Source: Verrucomicrobiota bacterium (lineage in GTDB: Bacteria; Verrucomicrobiota; Verrucomicrobiia; Opitutales; Opitutaceae). From it: DNA of 12,954 bases. Shown in pieces: positions 1-6,701 of the stretch. The stretch is from NCBI GenBank assembly GCA_023410155.1, contig JAEYQF010000382.1, forward strand, positions 1 to 12,954. The letters run 5' to 3'. The stretch's first letter is position 1. Every line of letters starts with the position of its first letter. Made by a program: the position numbers and the translations under genes. Below the pieces are notes generated by a model. It did not search any database, was not told the origin of the DNA, and saw only the letters and a list, made by a program, of their open reading frames with translations.

Positions 1-57
1 CCATTGGCTCGTGTTTAGCTCGCGAAAACCCGAATGCTAGCCAAATTCCCGCCGCTG

Positions 58-720
58 ATGAAGGGCCGTCTCATCGCCATCGGCGACATCCATGGATGCC
101 TCCGAGAGTTCGAGGAACTACTCCACAAACTCGACCTCGATCGCCACGATCGCGTGGTCCTGCTCGGCGATCTGATCAATCGCGGGCCCGACAGCGCCGG
201 GGTCCTCGCGCTCGCCCGCGAGGTCGCGCATCTCTCGCTCTTGGGCAACCACGAGTTGCGCCTGCTCAACTACCGAAAAACCGGCGACCCGACGCATCTC
301 AAGAAGGCCGACTACGAGACCTTGAAGCAGCTCGAAGCCAAGGACTGGTCCTACATGCGCGCGATGCCGCTCACGTATCACGATCCTGGAGACAACATCG
401 TGCTCGTGCACGGCGGGTTCCTCCCCAACCAGCCGTGGCGCGAGCAGCCCGCGCGCATCGTCACGCGCGTGCAGGTGGTCGACAAGACGGGCAACGCTCG
501 CAAACGCTCCGAGGCGCCGCGTTGTCCGCACTGGTCCGAACTCTGGGAAGGGCCGCCTTTCGTCGTCTATGGCCACACGCCGCGCGAGCACGTTTCGCGA
601 GCGAAGTGGTCGCTCGGCATCGACACCGCCTGTGCGCAAGGCGGCTATCTCACCGCGTGCATCCTGCCGGAGAAGCGGATCGTGCAGGTGCGCGCGCACG
701 AAAAATACTACCACGGTTGA
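58..720 (+). CDS. ApaH/PP2A-like metallophosphatase
   Basis: This is a cytoplasmic calcineurin-like metallophosphoesterase of about 220 residues. It carries the full set of family metal-binding blocks: GDIHG (residues 9-13), GDLINRGPDS (37-46), GNHE (63-66), VHGG (117-120) and YGHTP (171-175). The arrangement resembles the bacterial PrpA/PrpB-type Ser/Thr phosphatases and diadenosine-tetraphosphate hydrolases such as ApaH. The sequence alone cannot say whether the substrate is a phosphoprotein or a dinucleotide. I chose ATG 58 because homologues usually begin just ahead of the GDIHG strand. An in-frame ATG at 34 would add eight residues, and neither start has a Shine-Dalgarno sequence. It is followed on the same strand, after 115 bp, by a small membrane peptide gene. 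Family confidence is high; substrate unknown. Confidence 0.9.
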   Translation: MKGRLIAIGDIHGCLREFEELLHKLDLDRHDRVVLLGDLINRGPDSAGVLALAREVAHLSLLGNHELRLLNYRKTGDPTHLKKADYETLKQLEAKDWSYMRAMPLTYHDPGDNIVLVHGGFLPNQPWREQPARIVTRVQVVDKTGNARKRSEAPRCPHWSELWEGPPFVVYGHTPREHVSRAKWSLGIDTACAQGGYLTACILPEKRIVQVRAHEKYYHG

Positions 721-835
721 ACTGCGCGTGACTCCGCGCTCGGGAGCCGGACCGGTGGGGCGTGCGGTTTTGACTGACTCCACCTTCATCCGCCGGCACA
801 GGAACGGCTGGTGTCAGGTTCGGTCGGTTCGGCAC

Positions 836-991
836 ATGAACCTGTTACTCCTCATCCTCGTTCTTCTCCTGTTGTTCGGCGGTGGCGGTTTCTACCTCGG
901 CGGCCCCGCTTATGGTGGCGGTGGCCTCGGCCTGGTTCTTCTCATCGCGCTCGTGATCTACCTCATGGGCGGATTCCGCGGCCGGCGCTGA
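836..991 (+). CDS. Small Gly-rich membrane peptide, DUF3309-like
   Basis: This is a 51-residue peptide with two hydrophobic segments (about residues 2-14 and 31-44). They are separated by a glycine-rich turn containing the stretch GGPAYGGGGLG, and the peptide ends in a basic FRGRR tail. Length, the Gly/Tyr-Gly hinge and the LGLVLLI-type second helix resemble the DUF3309 family of tiny membrane proteins, whose function is unknown. The reading frame is open upstream to 569, but that extension overlaps the metallophosphatase and has no family resemblance, so ATG 836 is the likely start. Just ahead of the start is a short direct repeat, GGTTCGG at 817-823 and again at 826-832; there is no Shine-Dalgarno. 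It could be co-transcribed with the upstream phosphatase. The gene ends 9 bp before a strong hairpin terminator candidate. Confidence 0.7.
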   Translation: MNLLLLILVLLLLFGGGGFYLGGPAYGGGGLGLVLLIALVIYLMGGFRGRR

Positions 992-1000
992 GCTCCCCCC

Positions 1001-1029
1001 GGCAGGGCGGGAGCAATCCTCGCCCTGCC
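1001..1029. terminator. GNRA-capped hairpin between convergent genes
   Basis: A 9-bp perfect stem, GGCAGGGCG (1001-1009) with CGCCCTGCC (1021-1029), continues as GGA/TCC around a GCAA tetraloop (1013-1016), with one bulged T at 1020. It lies between the stops of the small membrane peptide gene (991) and the convergent phosphatase-family gene (1034), so it is placed to end transcription from both sides. No clear T-run follows on either strand, so its termination mode is inferred from position and stability. Confidence 0.65.
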
Positions 1030-1033
1030 TCGC

Positions 1034-1834
1034 TCAAGTAATCCGCATCAACTCGCGAAGCCGCGCGCACACCGTGGGATTTCCCGCGATGTAAAAGATG
1101 CGGCCCATCTTCAGATTGAACTCGCGCAGCGGAAACTGCGGACCGTTCAGAAACTGAACCTCCGCGCCCCCCGCGAGACACAGGGGCACCGCGGCCGCGA
1201 TATCCCAGATTTTCACGTTGTGGTCCACCACGCCGCCGAGGATGCCGACCGCCACATACGCCAGGTGCAGCGTGCTGCTGCCGAGTCCGCGGATCTTGAA
1301 ATTTTCCACCAGCGTGGCGGCGTGCTCGAGGTAACGTTTGTCGTAGGGGCTGTGAAACCCGAGCAGCGTCTGCGCGTTCGGCGGCGTGGAGATCGCGGAG
1401 GCCGGTCGCTCGCCGTCGAAGACCCCAAAGCCCGGTCCGCCGTGCATCAACACGCGGCGACTCAGGTCATAGATCACGCCGTAGACGGGTTGTCCGTTTT
1501 CGTAGAGGCCGAGGGAGATCGCACAATGAGCGATGCCGAGAGCAAAGTTGTTCGTGCCATCGATGGGATCGAGGATCCACACGAAGCGCGCGGTCACGGG
1601 AATCGGCGCGGGCGCCTGCGTCAGTTCCTCGCTGAAGAACTGATCCTCCGGAAACGCCGCCGACACTTCGCTCTGAATCGCTTCCGAGATGGCGATGTCC
1701 ACCTCCGTGACGCGCGTGCCATCGGCCTTCCACATGCTCGAGGCGCGGCCAAACGCGGCGTGCAGCGTCTCCGTGCGCGCGAGCACCGTGCGCTTGGCGA
1801 TTTCGATTCGAGCGAGCAGTTCAGGCGAACTCAT
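1034..1834 (-). CDS. Inositol monophosphatase family protein
   Basis: This 266-residue Mg2+-dependent sugar or inositol phosphate phosphatase has the usual family length. Diagnostic motifs are present in order: KADGTRVTEVD (about 36-46), the metal-ligand Glu pair in SEE (68-70), motif A WILDPIDGTNNF (86-97, with D89 and D92), the GSS substrate-side motif (185-187) and motif B WDIAAAVPLCLAGGA (210-224, with D211). Members hydrolyse inositol-1-phosphate, histidinol phosphate (HisN type), fructose-1,6-bisphosphate or PAP; motifs do not separate these. The frame continues upstream to 2047, but the start at 1834 matches family N-termini and avoids overlap with the FmdB-like gene. It is the third gene of a likely dinB, FmdB-like, phosphatase transcription unit, with a 71-bp gap before it. 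Confidence 0.9.
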   Translation of the reverse strand: MSSPELLARIEIAKRTVLARTETLHAAFGRASSMWKADGTRVTEVDIAISEAIQSEVSAAFPEDQFFSEELTQAPAPIPVTARFVWILDPIDGTNNFALGIAHCAISLGLYENGQPVYGVIYDLSRRVLMHGGPGFGVFDGERPASAISTPPNAQTLLGFHSPYDKRYLEHAATLVENFKIRGLGSSTLHLAYVAVGILGGVVDHNVKIWDIAAAVPLCLAGGAEVQFLNGPQFPLREFNLKMGRIFYIAGNPTVCARLRELMRIT

Positions 1835-1905
1835 TGGCCCACGAAAAGCACGAAGCGGGCGAAGACCAAGCTTCGAGTGCGAAACTCCGGCGCGCCCTCC
1901 CCGGC

Positions 1906-2469
1906 TCACTCGTAGTCGTAGAGCTTGGGGTCGCGTGTCGGGGCCGCGCGCCGGGCGCGGAAACGGTGCCGGGCTTCCCTCTCCTCTTTTGTCTCCTCTC
2001 CGCGCTGAGGCGCGCCGAAGTCGTCGTCGGGATCGTTCATGCCGCACGGCGATTCGCCGCCCAATTGCTCCTCAAACGACTCGGGATCGGCGCCTTCCTC
2101 CAGCTTACGAACGACCTCTTCCATCTCGCCGTCGATCTTTTCGCCTGTGAGTTCGGACATGCGGCGCATCATGCGAGCCATCGCGCGCGGATCGTTTTCG
2201 TCGACGTTCGCGAACTCGCCCTCCATGGCCGCCATCGCCGCTTCCATGCGCGCATCCTCGGCGGTCTCGCCTGCACTCGCGTTCTCCGCCGTCGGCGGAG
2301 TTTCGTCCGATTTGCCGCCGCCGGTAATCGCAAAGGCCGAGACGACCTTCTGCATGCGATAGGCCGCATTGTCCGGGCACTTCGGCACGGTTTTCCCCTG
2401 CGCCAGCGTCTTCGCGTAGAACTGGTAGATCGTGTGATTATCGGGACAATAATACTCGTAGATCGGCAT
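1906..2469 (-). CDS. FmdB-like zinc-ribbon protein with acidic tail
   Basis: This is a 187-residue protein. Its N-terminus, MPIYEYYC, and the following fold up to about residue 45 match the FmdB/CxxC_CxxC_SSSS putative regulatory family. In typical members two CxxC knuckles bind zinc; here both read CPDN (C8-N11 and C31-N34), so the second cysteine of each pair is Asn, with a His directly after the first knuckle (H12). After a Gly/Ser linker the rest is acidic and methionine-rich. It includes AMARMMRRMSELTG and a Glu-rich helix (DGEMEEVVRKLEEGADPESFEEQLG), similar in style to C-terminal extensions I recall in longer FmdB proteins. The role is unknown; the family name comes from an old link to amidase regulation. 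It starts 17 bp after the dinB stop, so the two are probably co-transcribed. Confidence 0.82.
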   Translation of the reverse strand: MPIYEYYCPDNHTIYQFYAKTLAQGKTVPKCPDNAAYRMQKVVSAFAITGGGKSDETPPTAENASAGETAEDARMEAAMAAMEGEFANVDENDPRAMARMMRRMSELTGEKIDGEMEEVVRKLEEGADPESFEEQLGGESPCGMNDPDDDFGAPQRGEETKEEREARHRFRARRAAPTRDPKLYDYE

Positions 2470-2486
2470 AGTGAGTTCGCGGCGAA

Positions 2487-3662
2487 TTAGGATGCCGGAC
2501 GTTTTTTGGCAAGCTGGTGCCCGTGCTGCACCACCGGTTTCCCGCGGTGATTGAGTCGATCAAGCACGCTCGCCAGCCGCCGGCGCTTCTCCTCGTCCGC
2601 GGCGAACATCTCCAGCTGCTGCGGACCGTCCTCCACCCCGGAGAACTTCACGCTGATCAGGCGCAACGGCAGCCGTTTCTTCCAGGCCTTCTTCAGCAGC
2701 GGCGCAATGAACGGGTAGAACGGCGCCTCCAGGTCGGTGCCAGTCTCCAGGCTGTGCGCGTGCGATTCGTGCGTGAAATCTGGATACCGCACTTTCACCG
2801 TGATCGTGCGCACCCGCTTCCCGTCTTCCCGGATCTTCGGCAGGAGCTCATCGATCATCCGCTTCGCGATCTGCTCGATCGCCGCAAAATCGCGGATGTC
2901 CCGCCCAAACGTCTCCTGCTGCGAATAGCTCTTCGCGTCCTCGCGATCGACGTGCACCGGCCGGTCGTCGCGCCCGAGGGCCATGTCGAGCATGTCGCGC
3001 CAGCCGGAGCCGAAGATCGCCCGCAACTCCTCTTCGCTGCGCACACGCAGGTCGCCGATCATGCGCAGGCCGTGGCGTTCGCGCAGTAATGCTTCCGTTT
3101 TCTCGCCGATGCCGGGCAGTTTCCCAATCGAAAGCGGCGCGAGGAACTCCGTTTCCGTGCCGGGCGGCACGACCACGAATCCCCGCGGTTTGCGCAGCTT
3201 CGACGCGATCTGCGCCACGAGCTTGTTGTTCGCGATGCCCATGGAGACGGGGATCTGCAACACGTCCCAGAGTTTGACCTGCAAGGCGCGCACTCGCGTT
3301 TCGACCTCCTCGAGCGTGCCGAATCCGCACGGCCCGAGGTCGAGGTAACCCTCGTCGATCGAGTTGCGCTGCACGAGCGGGGTCACCGATTCGCAGAGAT
3401 CGAACATCTGGCGCGACACTTTCCCATACAGCCCCGAGGTGTGCGGAAGCAGGATCAGATCCGGACAAACCCGGAGCGCCCGTTGCGTAGGCATCGGTGT
3501 GTAAACTCCCGCCGCGCGCGCCTCATAACTCGCCGATGAGATGATCCCGCGCTGGCGTCCGCCGACCGCGCATTTCGTGCCGCGCAGATCCGGCCGGAGC
3601 GCCAGCTCGCACGACACGAAGAACGCGTCGGCATCGAGGTGGACGATCGTGGGCGGCGGCAT
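2487..3662 (-). CDS. dinB: Y-family DNA polymerase IV
   Basis: This 391-residue translesion polymerase copies damaged templates at stalled forks with low fidelity. The catalytic carboxylates are present: D10 in HLDADAFF, and D103/E104 in SIDEGYLD (the family usually has SIDEAYLD). F15 is at the steric-gate position that excludes ribonucleotides. The thumb holds a helix-hairpin-helix motif, LPGIGEKTEALL (about 183-194), and the little-finger domain begins near KSYSQQETFGRDI. Near the C-terminus QLEMF fits the beta-clamp-binding pentapeptide QLxLF, so the protein should recruit to the sliding clamp. Length is slightly above the E. coli enzyme (351 residues). It heads a minus-strand unit with the FmdB-like and phosphatase genes and is divergent from modA. 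I saw no convincing LexA-type operator in the 145-bp upstream region. Confidence 0.95.
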   Translation of the reverse strand: MPPPTIVHLDADAFFVSCELALRPDLRGTKCAVGGRQRGIISSASYEARAAGVYTPMPTQRALRVCPDLILLPHTSGLYGKVSRQMFDLCESVTPLVQRNSIDEGYLDLGPCGFGTLEEVETRVRALQVKLWDVLQIPVSMGIANNKLVAQIASKLRKPRGFVVVPPGTETEFLAPLSIGKLPGIGEKTEALLRERHGLRMIGDLRVRSEEELRAIFGSGWRDMLDMALGRDDRPVHVDREDAKSYSQQETFGRDIRDFAAIEQIAKRMIDELLPKIREDGKRVRTITVKVRYPDFTHESHAHSLETGTDLEAPFYPFIAPLLKKAWKKRLPLRLISVKFSGVEDGPQQLEMFAADEEKRRRLASVLDRLNHRGKPVVQHGHQLAKKRPAS

Positions 3663-3807
3663 GCCGCGATCAGAGCGTCACCGCCGAAAAAGCGGAGCGG
3701 AAAATATCGTTCTAGGCCGACCTGAGCTTCGACGATCCATGCGGCTGCTGGAATTGCGTTCTCCTCCGGCCCTGCCATCTCAGGCGAATTCCGGGAATCG
3801 CTCTGCT

Positions 3808-4572
3808 ATGAACCACGTCCGCTCTCTCGCTGTTTGTTCGCTCGCTTTTCTCACCTGCTTCGGGCTCGGGCGCGCCGCCGCCGCGGAGCTCAACATCTTC
3901 GCCGCCGCGAGCCTCGCCGATGCCCTGCGAGAAATCTCGCCCACCTACGAGGCGCAAACCGGGGATAAACTCCGCTTTGCCTTCGGAGCGTCGAGCACGC
4001 TCGCCCGGCGGATCAAGGAAGGAGCTCCCGCCGACGTGTTTTTCTCTGCCGACGAAGCGAAGATGGACGACCTCGCTGCCGCCAACGTCATCATCCCGGC
4101 CACTCGCCTCACGTTGTTGTCGAACACGCTGGTGATCGTCGTCCACCGCGACGGGGGAGCAGATGTTTCCTCACCCGTCGATCTGGCCGGCCCGACGGTT
4201 CGCCGCCTCGCCCTCGGCGAAACAACCGCTGTGCCTGCCGGAATCTACGCCCGCGAGTTTCTCGCCAAGGTCGGAGTGTGGGAAAAAGTTCGCGCGAAGG
4301 TCGTAGCCCTCGACAACGCCCGGGCGACATTGGCGGCGGTCGAAGCGGGCAACGCCGACGCGGGCATCGTTTACCGGACCGACGCTCAACTCTCGAAGCA
4401 CGTGAAAATCGCCTACCTTGTTCCGGCGTCGGAGGGCCCGAAAATCGGCTACCCGCTGGCCGTCACCACAGATTCACGGGAACCAGCGGCAGCGCGTCGG
4501 TTGGTGGAGTATCTCACCTCGCCTCAAGCTCGCGCGGTTTTCCTCCGTCGCGGCTTTCTACCCGCCGATTAA
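3808..4572 (+). CDS. modA: Periplasmic molybdate-binding protein
   Basis: This is a 254-residue substrate-binding protein of the molybdate/tungstate ABC importer. A Sec signal peptide (basic MNHVR, hydrophobic core, cleavage near AAA-ELN at 23-27) directs it to the periplasm. The mature protein starts with the characteristic NIFAAASLADALREI strand-helix, whose Ser35 is expected to contact the oxyanion. It continues with FGASSTLARRIKEGAPADVFFSA (59-81) and a later ALGETTAVPAGIYAREFL segment, and ends with AGNADAGIVYRTDA (180-193) around the second binding lobe. ATG 3808 gives the signal peptide; the longer open frame to 3541 overlaps dinB and is not credible. The usual partners modB (permease) and modC (ATPase) do not follow: the next gene is convergent, 30 bp downstream. 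They may lie elsewhere, or this protein may work alone. Confidence 0.92.
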   Translation: MNHVRSLAVCSLAFLTCFGLGRAAAAELNIFAAASLADALREISPTYEAQTGDKLRFAFGASSTLARRIKEGAPADVFFSADEAKMDDLAAANVIIPATRLTLLSNTLVIVVHRDGGADVSSPVDLAGPTVRRLALGETTAVPAGIYAREFLAKVGVWEKVRAKVVALDNARATLAAVEAGNADAGIVYRTDAQLSKHVKIAYLVPASEGPKIGYPLAVTTDSREPAAARRLVEYLTSPQARAVFLRRGFLPAD

Positions 4573-4602
4573 TTTCACGCAGGCGGGACGCTCGGCACCA
4601 CG

Positions 4603-5187
4603 TCACAAGTCGAAGCGGTCGCCCTTCACCTGCATCGCGAGCTTCGCGAGCCGTTCGGAATTCCCGCGCACCGAGCCGACGACGAGTTGCTCGCCATCCC
4701 AAACGGCCAGGCAGAGATGATCGGGTCTCTTCGCGTCCTTGCGCATCAGGATGAGCACGGCGGTCTCGGCATCATTCACGCGCACCACGGGGACCCAACC
4801 ACGACGCTCCATCGTCGCCGCCGCCTTGATGAAGGCCGCATCGCGAGCCGAGGTCGTAGAGCTGGCAACATCATACACGCCCACGCTCACGCTGCGCACG
4901 GAGCGGCACGCCTCCCGGGCTTCCGACGGCACCGCGTCGATGAACGAGATCACGGCGCGAGCCGTGGTCAGCGCGATCGGGCCCACCGATACCTGCACGC
5001 GCGGCGACAACGAACTGCCGAGACTGGCCACCAACTCCTCGCGCAGGTCGGCCGCCTCGCCAGAGAGTCGCACCGCCTGCACCACTGAGATGCCGATCCA
5101 AACGGCGGCAGCGGCAAATCCGCCGAGAATCCAAGGCCAGATCCGACGAGAGCGCACGGCCGGTGGAGGAGTTTGCGGAGCATTCAT
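4603..5187 (-). CDS. Membrane-anchored DUF4252-like protein
   Basis: This is a 194-residue protein of unknown function. A short cytoplasmic proline-rich leader and a basic RSRR patch precede one transmembrane helix (about residues 16-37), followed by a roughly 155-residue domain predicted outside the cytoplasm. From about residue 95 the domain parallels the gene upstream of it (5238-5795): both have a strand near a VRSVSVGVYD/LKHVRVNVVG segment, a helix ending in GW, a strand of small hydrophobics, WDGEQ or LDGEQ, and a final short helix containing LAKLAMQ or IASLGKRL. This suggests two diverged copies of a DUF4252-like fold. Overall similarity is low, so the DUF4252 assignment here is by inference. 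It starts 50 bp after its neighbour's stop and is probably co-transcribed with it. Confidence 0.72.
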   Translation of the reverse strand: MNAPQTPPPAVRSRRIWPWILGGFAAAAVWIGISVVQAVRLSGEAADLREELVASLGSSLSPRVQVSVGPIALTTARAVISFIDAVPSEAREACRSVRSVSVGVYDVASSTTSARDAAFIKAAATMERRGWVPVVRVNDAETAVLILMRKDAKRPDHLCLAVWDGEQLVVGSVRGNSERLAKLAMQVKGDRFDL

Positions 5188-5237
5188 GGCGCGCAGGAAG
5201 TTTGTGAGGTTGGATGGGCCTTGAGTGGCTGAGACGC

Positions 5238-5795
5238 TCAGACGTCCTTACCCTTGGCGTTGAGCTTCAGACCCGCGAGCGGCTCGATGTTGAGGCGCTT
5301 GCCGAGCGAAGCGATCTGCTCGGGGTTGATGCTACCGACCACGTTGACCAACACCGCCTGCTTCTGCTCGCCGTCGAGCACGGTCACGAGCACGCCCTCG
5401 ATGGCGTCGTCCTTGAGCAGCGTGAACACCGCGACATCGGCCGACGTCTCCACGTCTTTCGCAACGACGACCTGCGTCCAACCCTTGGACTCGAGCTGGC
5501 TGCGCAGCGCGCTGACGCGCTTCGTGATGTCGGTGCCTGCATCCTTGTAGCCGACGACATTGACGCGGACGTGCTTCAGATTGCGGATGAGCGCCGCGGC
5601 TTCCGCGTCTTCCTTCTGCACGAAGACTGAGGCAAACTTGAGCAGCGAGGACTGCACATTGACCTCGACGAACTGGCAGCCTTCGACGGGCTGGAATTTC
5701 CCGAAATCAACATAGCCCGCATCCGCGGCGCGGGCGGAGAAAGTCGCGAGAGCGAGCGTGGCGGAGACAGTGGCGAGGCGGAAGAAACGGTTCAT
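5238..5795 (-). CDS. Exported DUF4252 family protein
   Basis: This is a 185-residue exported protein. The signal peptide (MNRFFRLA, hydrophobic stretch, cleavage after ARA at 21-23) has no lipobox cysteine. The mature part has the DUF4252 layout: a helical segment (about 52-72), the strand HVRVNVVGY, an amphipathic helix ending SKGWTQVVV, then VAVFTLLKDDAIEGVLVTVLDGEQKQ (121-146), VLVNVVGSINPEQIASLGKRL (148-168) and a short Lys-rich end. DUF4252 proteins are common in Bacteroidota and Verrucomicrobiota and have no established biochemical role. ATG 5795 was chosen because it begins the signal peptide; the open frame runs on to 5939 without family support. It is the first gene of a two-gene unit, and a 19-bp perfect dyad lies 28 bp ahead of its start. 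Confidence 0.82.
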   Translation of the reverse strand: MNRFFRLATVSATLALATFSARAADAGYVDFGKFQPVEGCQFVEVNVQSSLLKFASVFVQKEDAEAAALIRNLKHVRVNVVGYKDAGTDITKRVSALRSQLESKGWTQVVVAKDVETSADVAVFTLLKDDAIEGVLVTVLDGEQKQAVLVNVVGSINPEQIASLGKRLNIEPLAGLKLNAKGKDV

Positions 5796-5822
5796 GGCAG
5801 GAGTGATGTTTGAGGTTGTGGA

Positions 5823-5841
5823 GTCGGACGAATCGTCCGAC
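5823..5841. promoter_or_regulatory. 19-bp perfect dyad ahead of DUF4252 gene
   Basis: GTCGGACGA (5823-5831) and TCGTCCGAC (5833-5841) are perfect inverted repeats around a single central A. The site lies 27 bases upstream of the minus-strand ATG at 5795, and 115 bp from the divergent yebC start at 5956. Its position fits either an operator for a dimeric regulator or an RNA hairpin in the 5' leader of the DUF4252 transcript. I do not recognise the sequence as a known operator. Confidence 0.5.
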
Positions 5842-5955
5842 GCCCTAGCACACACGAGATGCGCCGATAGTTGCAGCGAAGTGCATTTTTCCTCCTGCAC
5901 ATAGAACTTCGTTCGGCTTGCGCGAGTGCGGCACACCACTCAGCCTCGCCGCTTT

Positions 5956-6687
5956 ATGGGACGCCAATGGCTTCACGCGAAACGCGCGATCGTTAACCTC
6001 AAGAAGGGTCAGCTCGTCGGCAAACTGGTGAAGGAAATCACCGTCGCCGCCAAACTCGGAGGCCCCGATCCCGACGCCAACGCTCGGCTCTACGCTGTTC
6101 TCGAAAAGGCCAAGAAGGCCAGCGTCACCCGCGATGCCATCGAGCGCGCCATCGCCAAGGGTGCCGGCACCGGCGGCGATAAGTCCTCCATGGAACACGT
6201 GGTCTTTGAAGGCTACGCGCCGCACAAGGTGCCGGTCATCGTCGAAGTTTACACCGACAACCACCAGCGCACCGCGCCCGAGATTCGCGTGCTCTTCAAG
6301 AAGGGCGTGCTCGGCGCCGCCGGCAGCAACAAGTTCCTCTTCGACCACGTCGGCCTGGTCGAGGCCCACCACTCCGACGCGAACATCGACCGCGAAGCGG
6401 CTGCGATCGAGGCCGGTGCCAACGATTTCGAGGCGCTCACGCATGCGCAAAATGACGACATCCCCGAAGGCCACGCCGGTGCGCGGTTCATCACCGAGCG
6501 CACCGCGGTGCACGCCGTGTCGACCTGGCTGAAGCAAAACGGCTGGTCCGTCGTCACGAGCGAGATCGGTTATCTCGCGAAAAATTATCCCGAACTCGAT
6601 GACGCCGCGCGCGCGGAAGTCGGTGAATTCCTCCAAGCGCTGGAAGACCACGACGACGTGCAACGCGTCTGGGCGGCCGTGAGGTAA
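5956..6687 (+). CDS. YebC/TACO1 family protein, YeeN-like subgroup
   Basis: This is a 243-residue cytoplasmic protein of the three-domain YebC/PmpR/TACO1 family. Some members were described as transcription regulators; more recent work links the family to translation, relieving ribosome stalls at proline-rich stretches. Matching segments are KLVKEITVAAKLGGPDPDANARL (about 27-49), EKAKKASVTRDAIERAIAKG (53-72), EGYAPHKVPVIVEVYTDN (83-100), GVLGAAGSNKFLFD (117-130) and the terminal ALEDHDDVQRVWAAV. The N-terminus MGRQWLHAKRAI is closer to E. coli YeeN (MGRKW-) than to YebC (MAGHSKW-), placing it in the YeeN-like group. ATG 5956 was chosen because family proteins start there; upstream extension to 5926 adds an unrelated ten residues. 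It stands alone, divergent from the DUF4252-like pair. Confidence 0.92.
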   Translation: MGRQWLHAKRAIVNLKKGQLVGKLVKEITVAAKLGGPDPDANARLYAVLEKAKKASVTRDAIERAIAKGAGTGGDKSSMEHVVFEGYAPHKVPVIVEVYTDNHQRTAPEIRVLFKKGVLGAAGSNKFLFDHVGLVEAHHSDANIDREAAAIEAGANDFEALTHAQNDDIPEGHAGARFITERTAVHAVSTWLKQNGWSVVTSEIGYLAKNYPELDDAARAEVGEFLQALEDHDDVQRVWAAVR

Positions 6688-6701
6688 TCTTCAGCGCAGG
6701 C

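Noticed and set aside
1835..2047. N-terminal extension of the inositol-monophosphatase-family gene
   Set aside because: The added 71 residues are Arg-rich, overlap the FmdB-like gene and have no counterpart in the family.
3541..3807. N-terminal extension of modA into dinB
   Set aside because: It would bury the signal peptide inside a longer protein and overlap dinB; ATG 3808 begins a standard export signal.
3663..3807. Possible LexA/SOS box between dinB and modA
   Set aside because: GAAC and TTCC/TTCT fragments occur (for example GGAGAACGCAATTCC on the minus strand), but none forms a convincing dyad matching known LexA operators.
5845..6663. 272-codon minus-strand frame across yebC
   Set aside because: It is antisense to yebC, overlaps the start region of the DUF4252 gene, and its product shows no domain.
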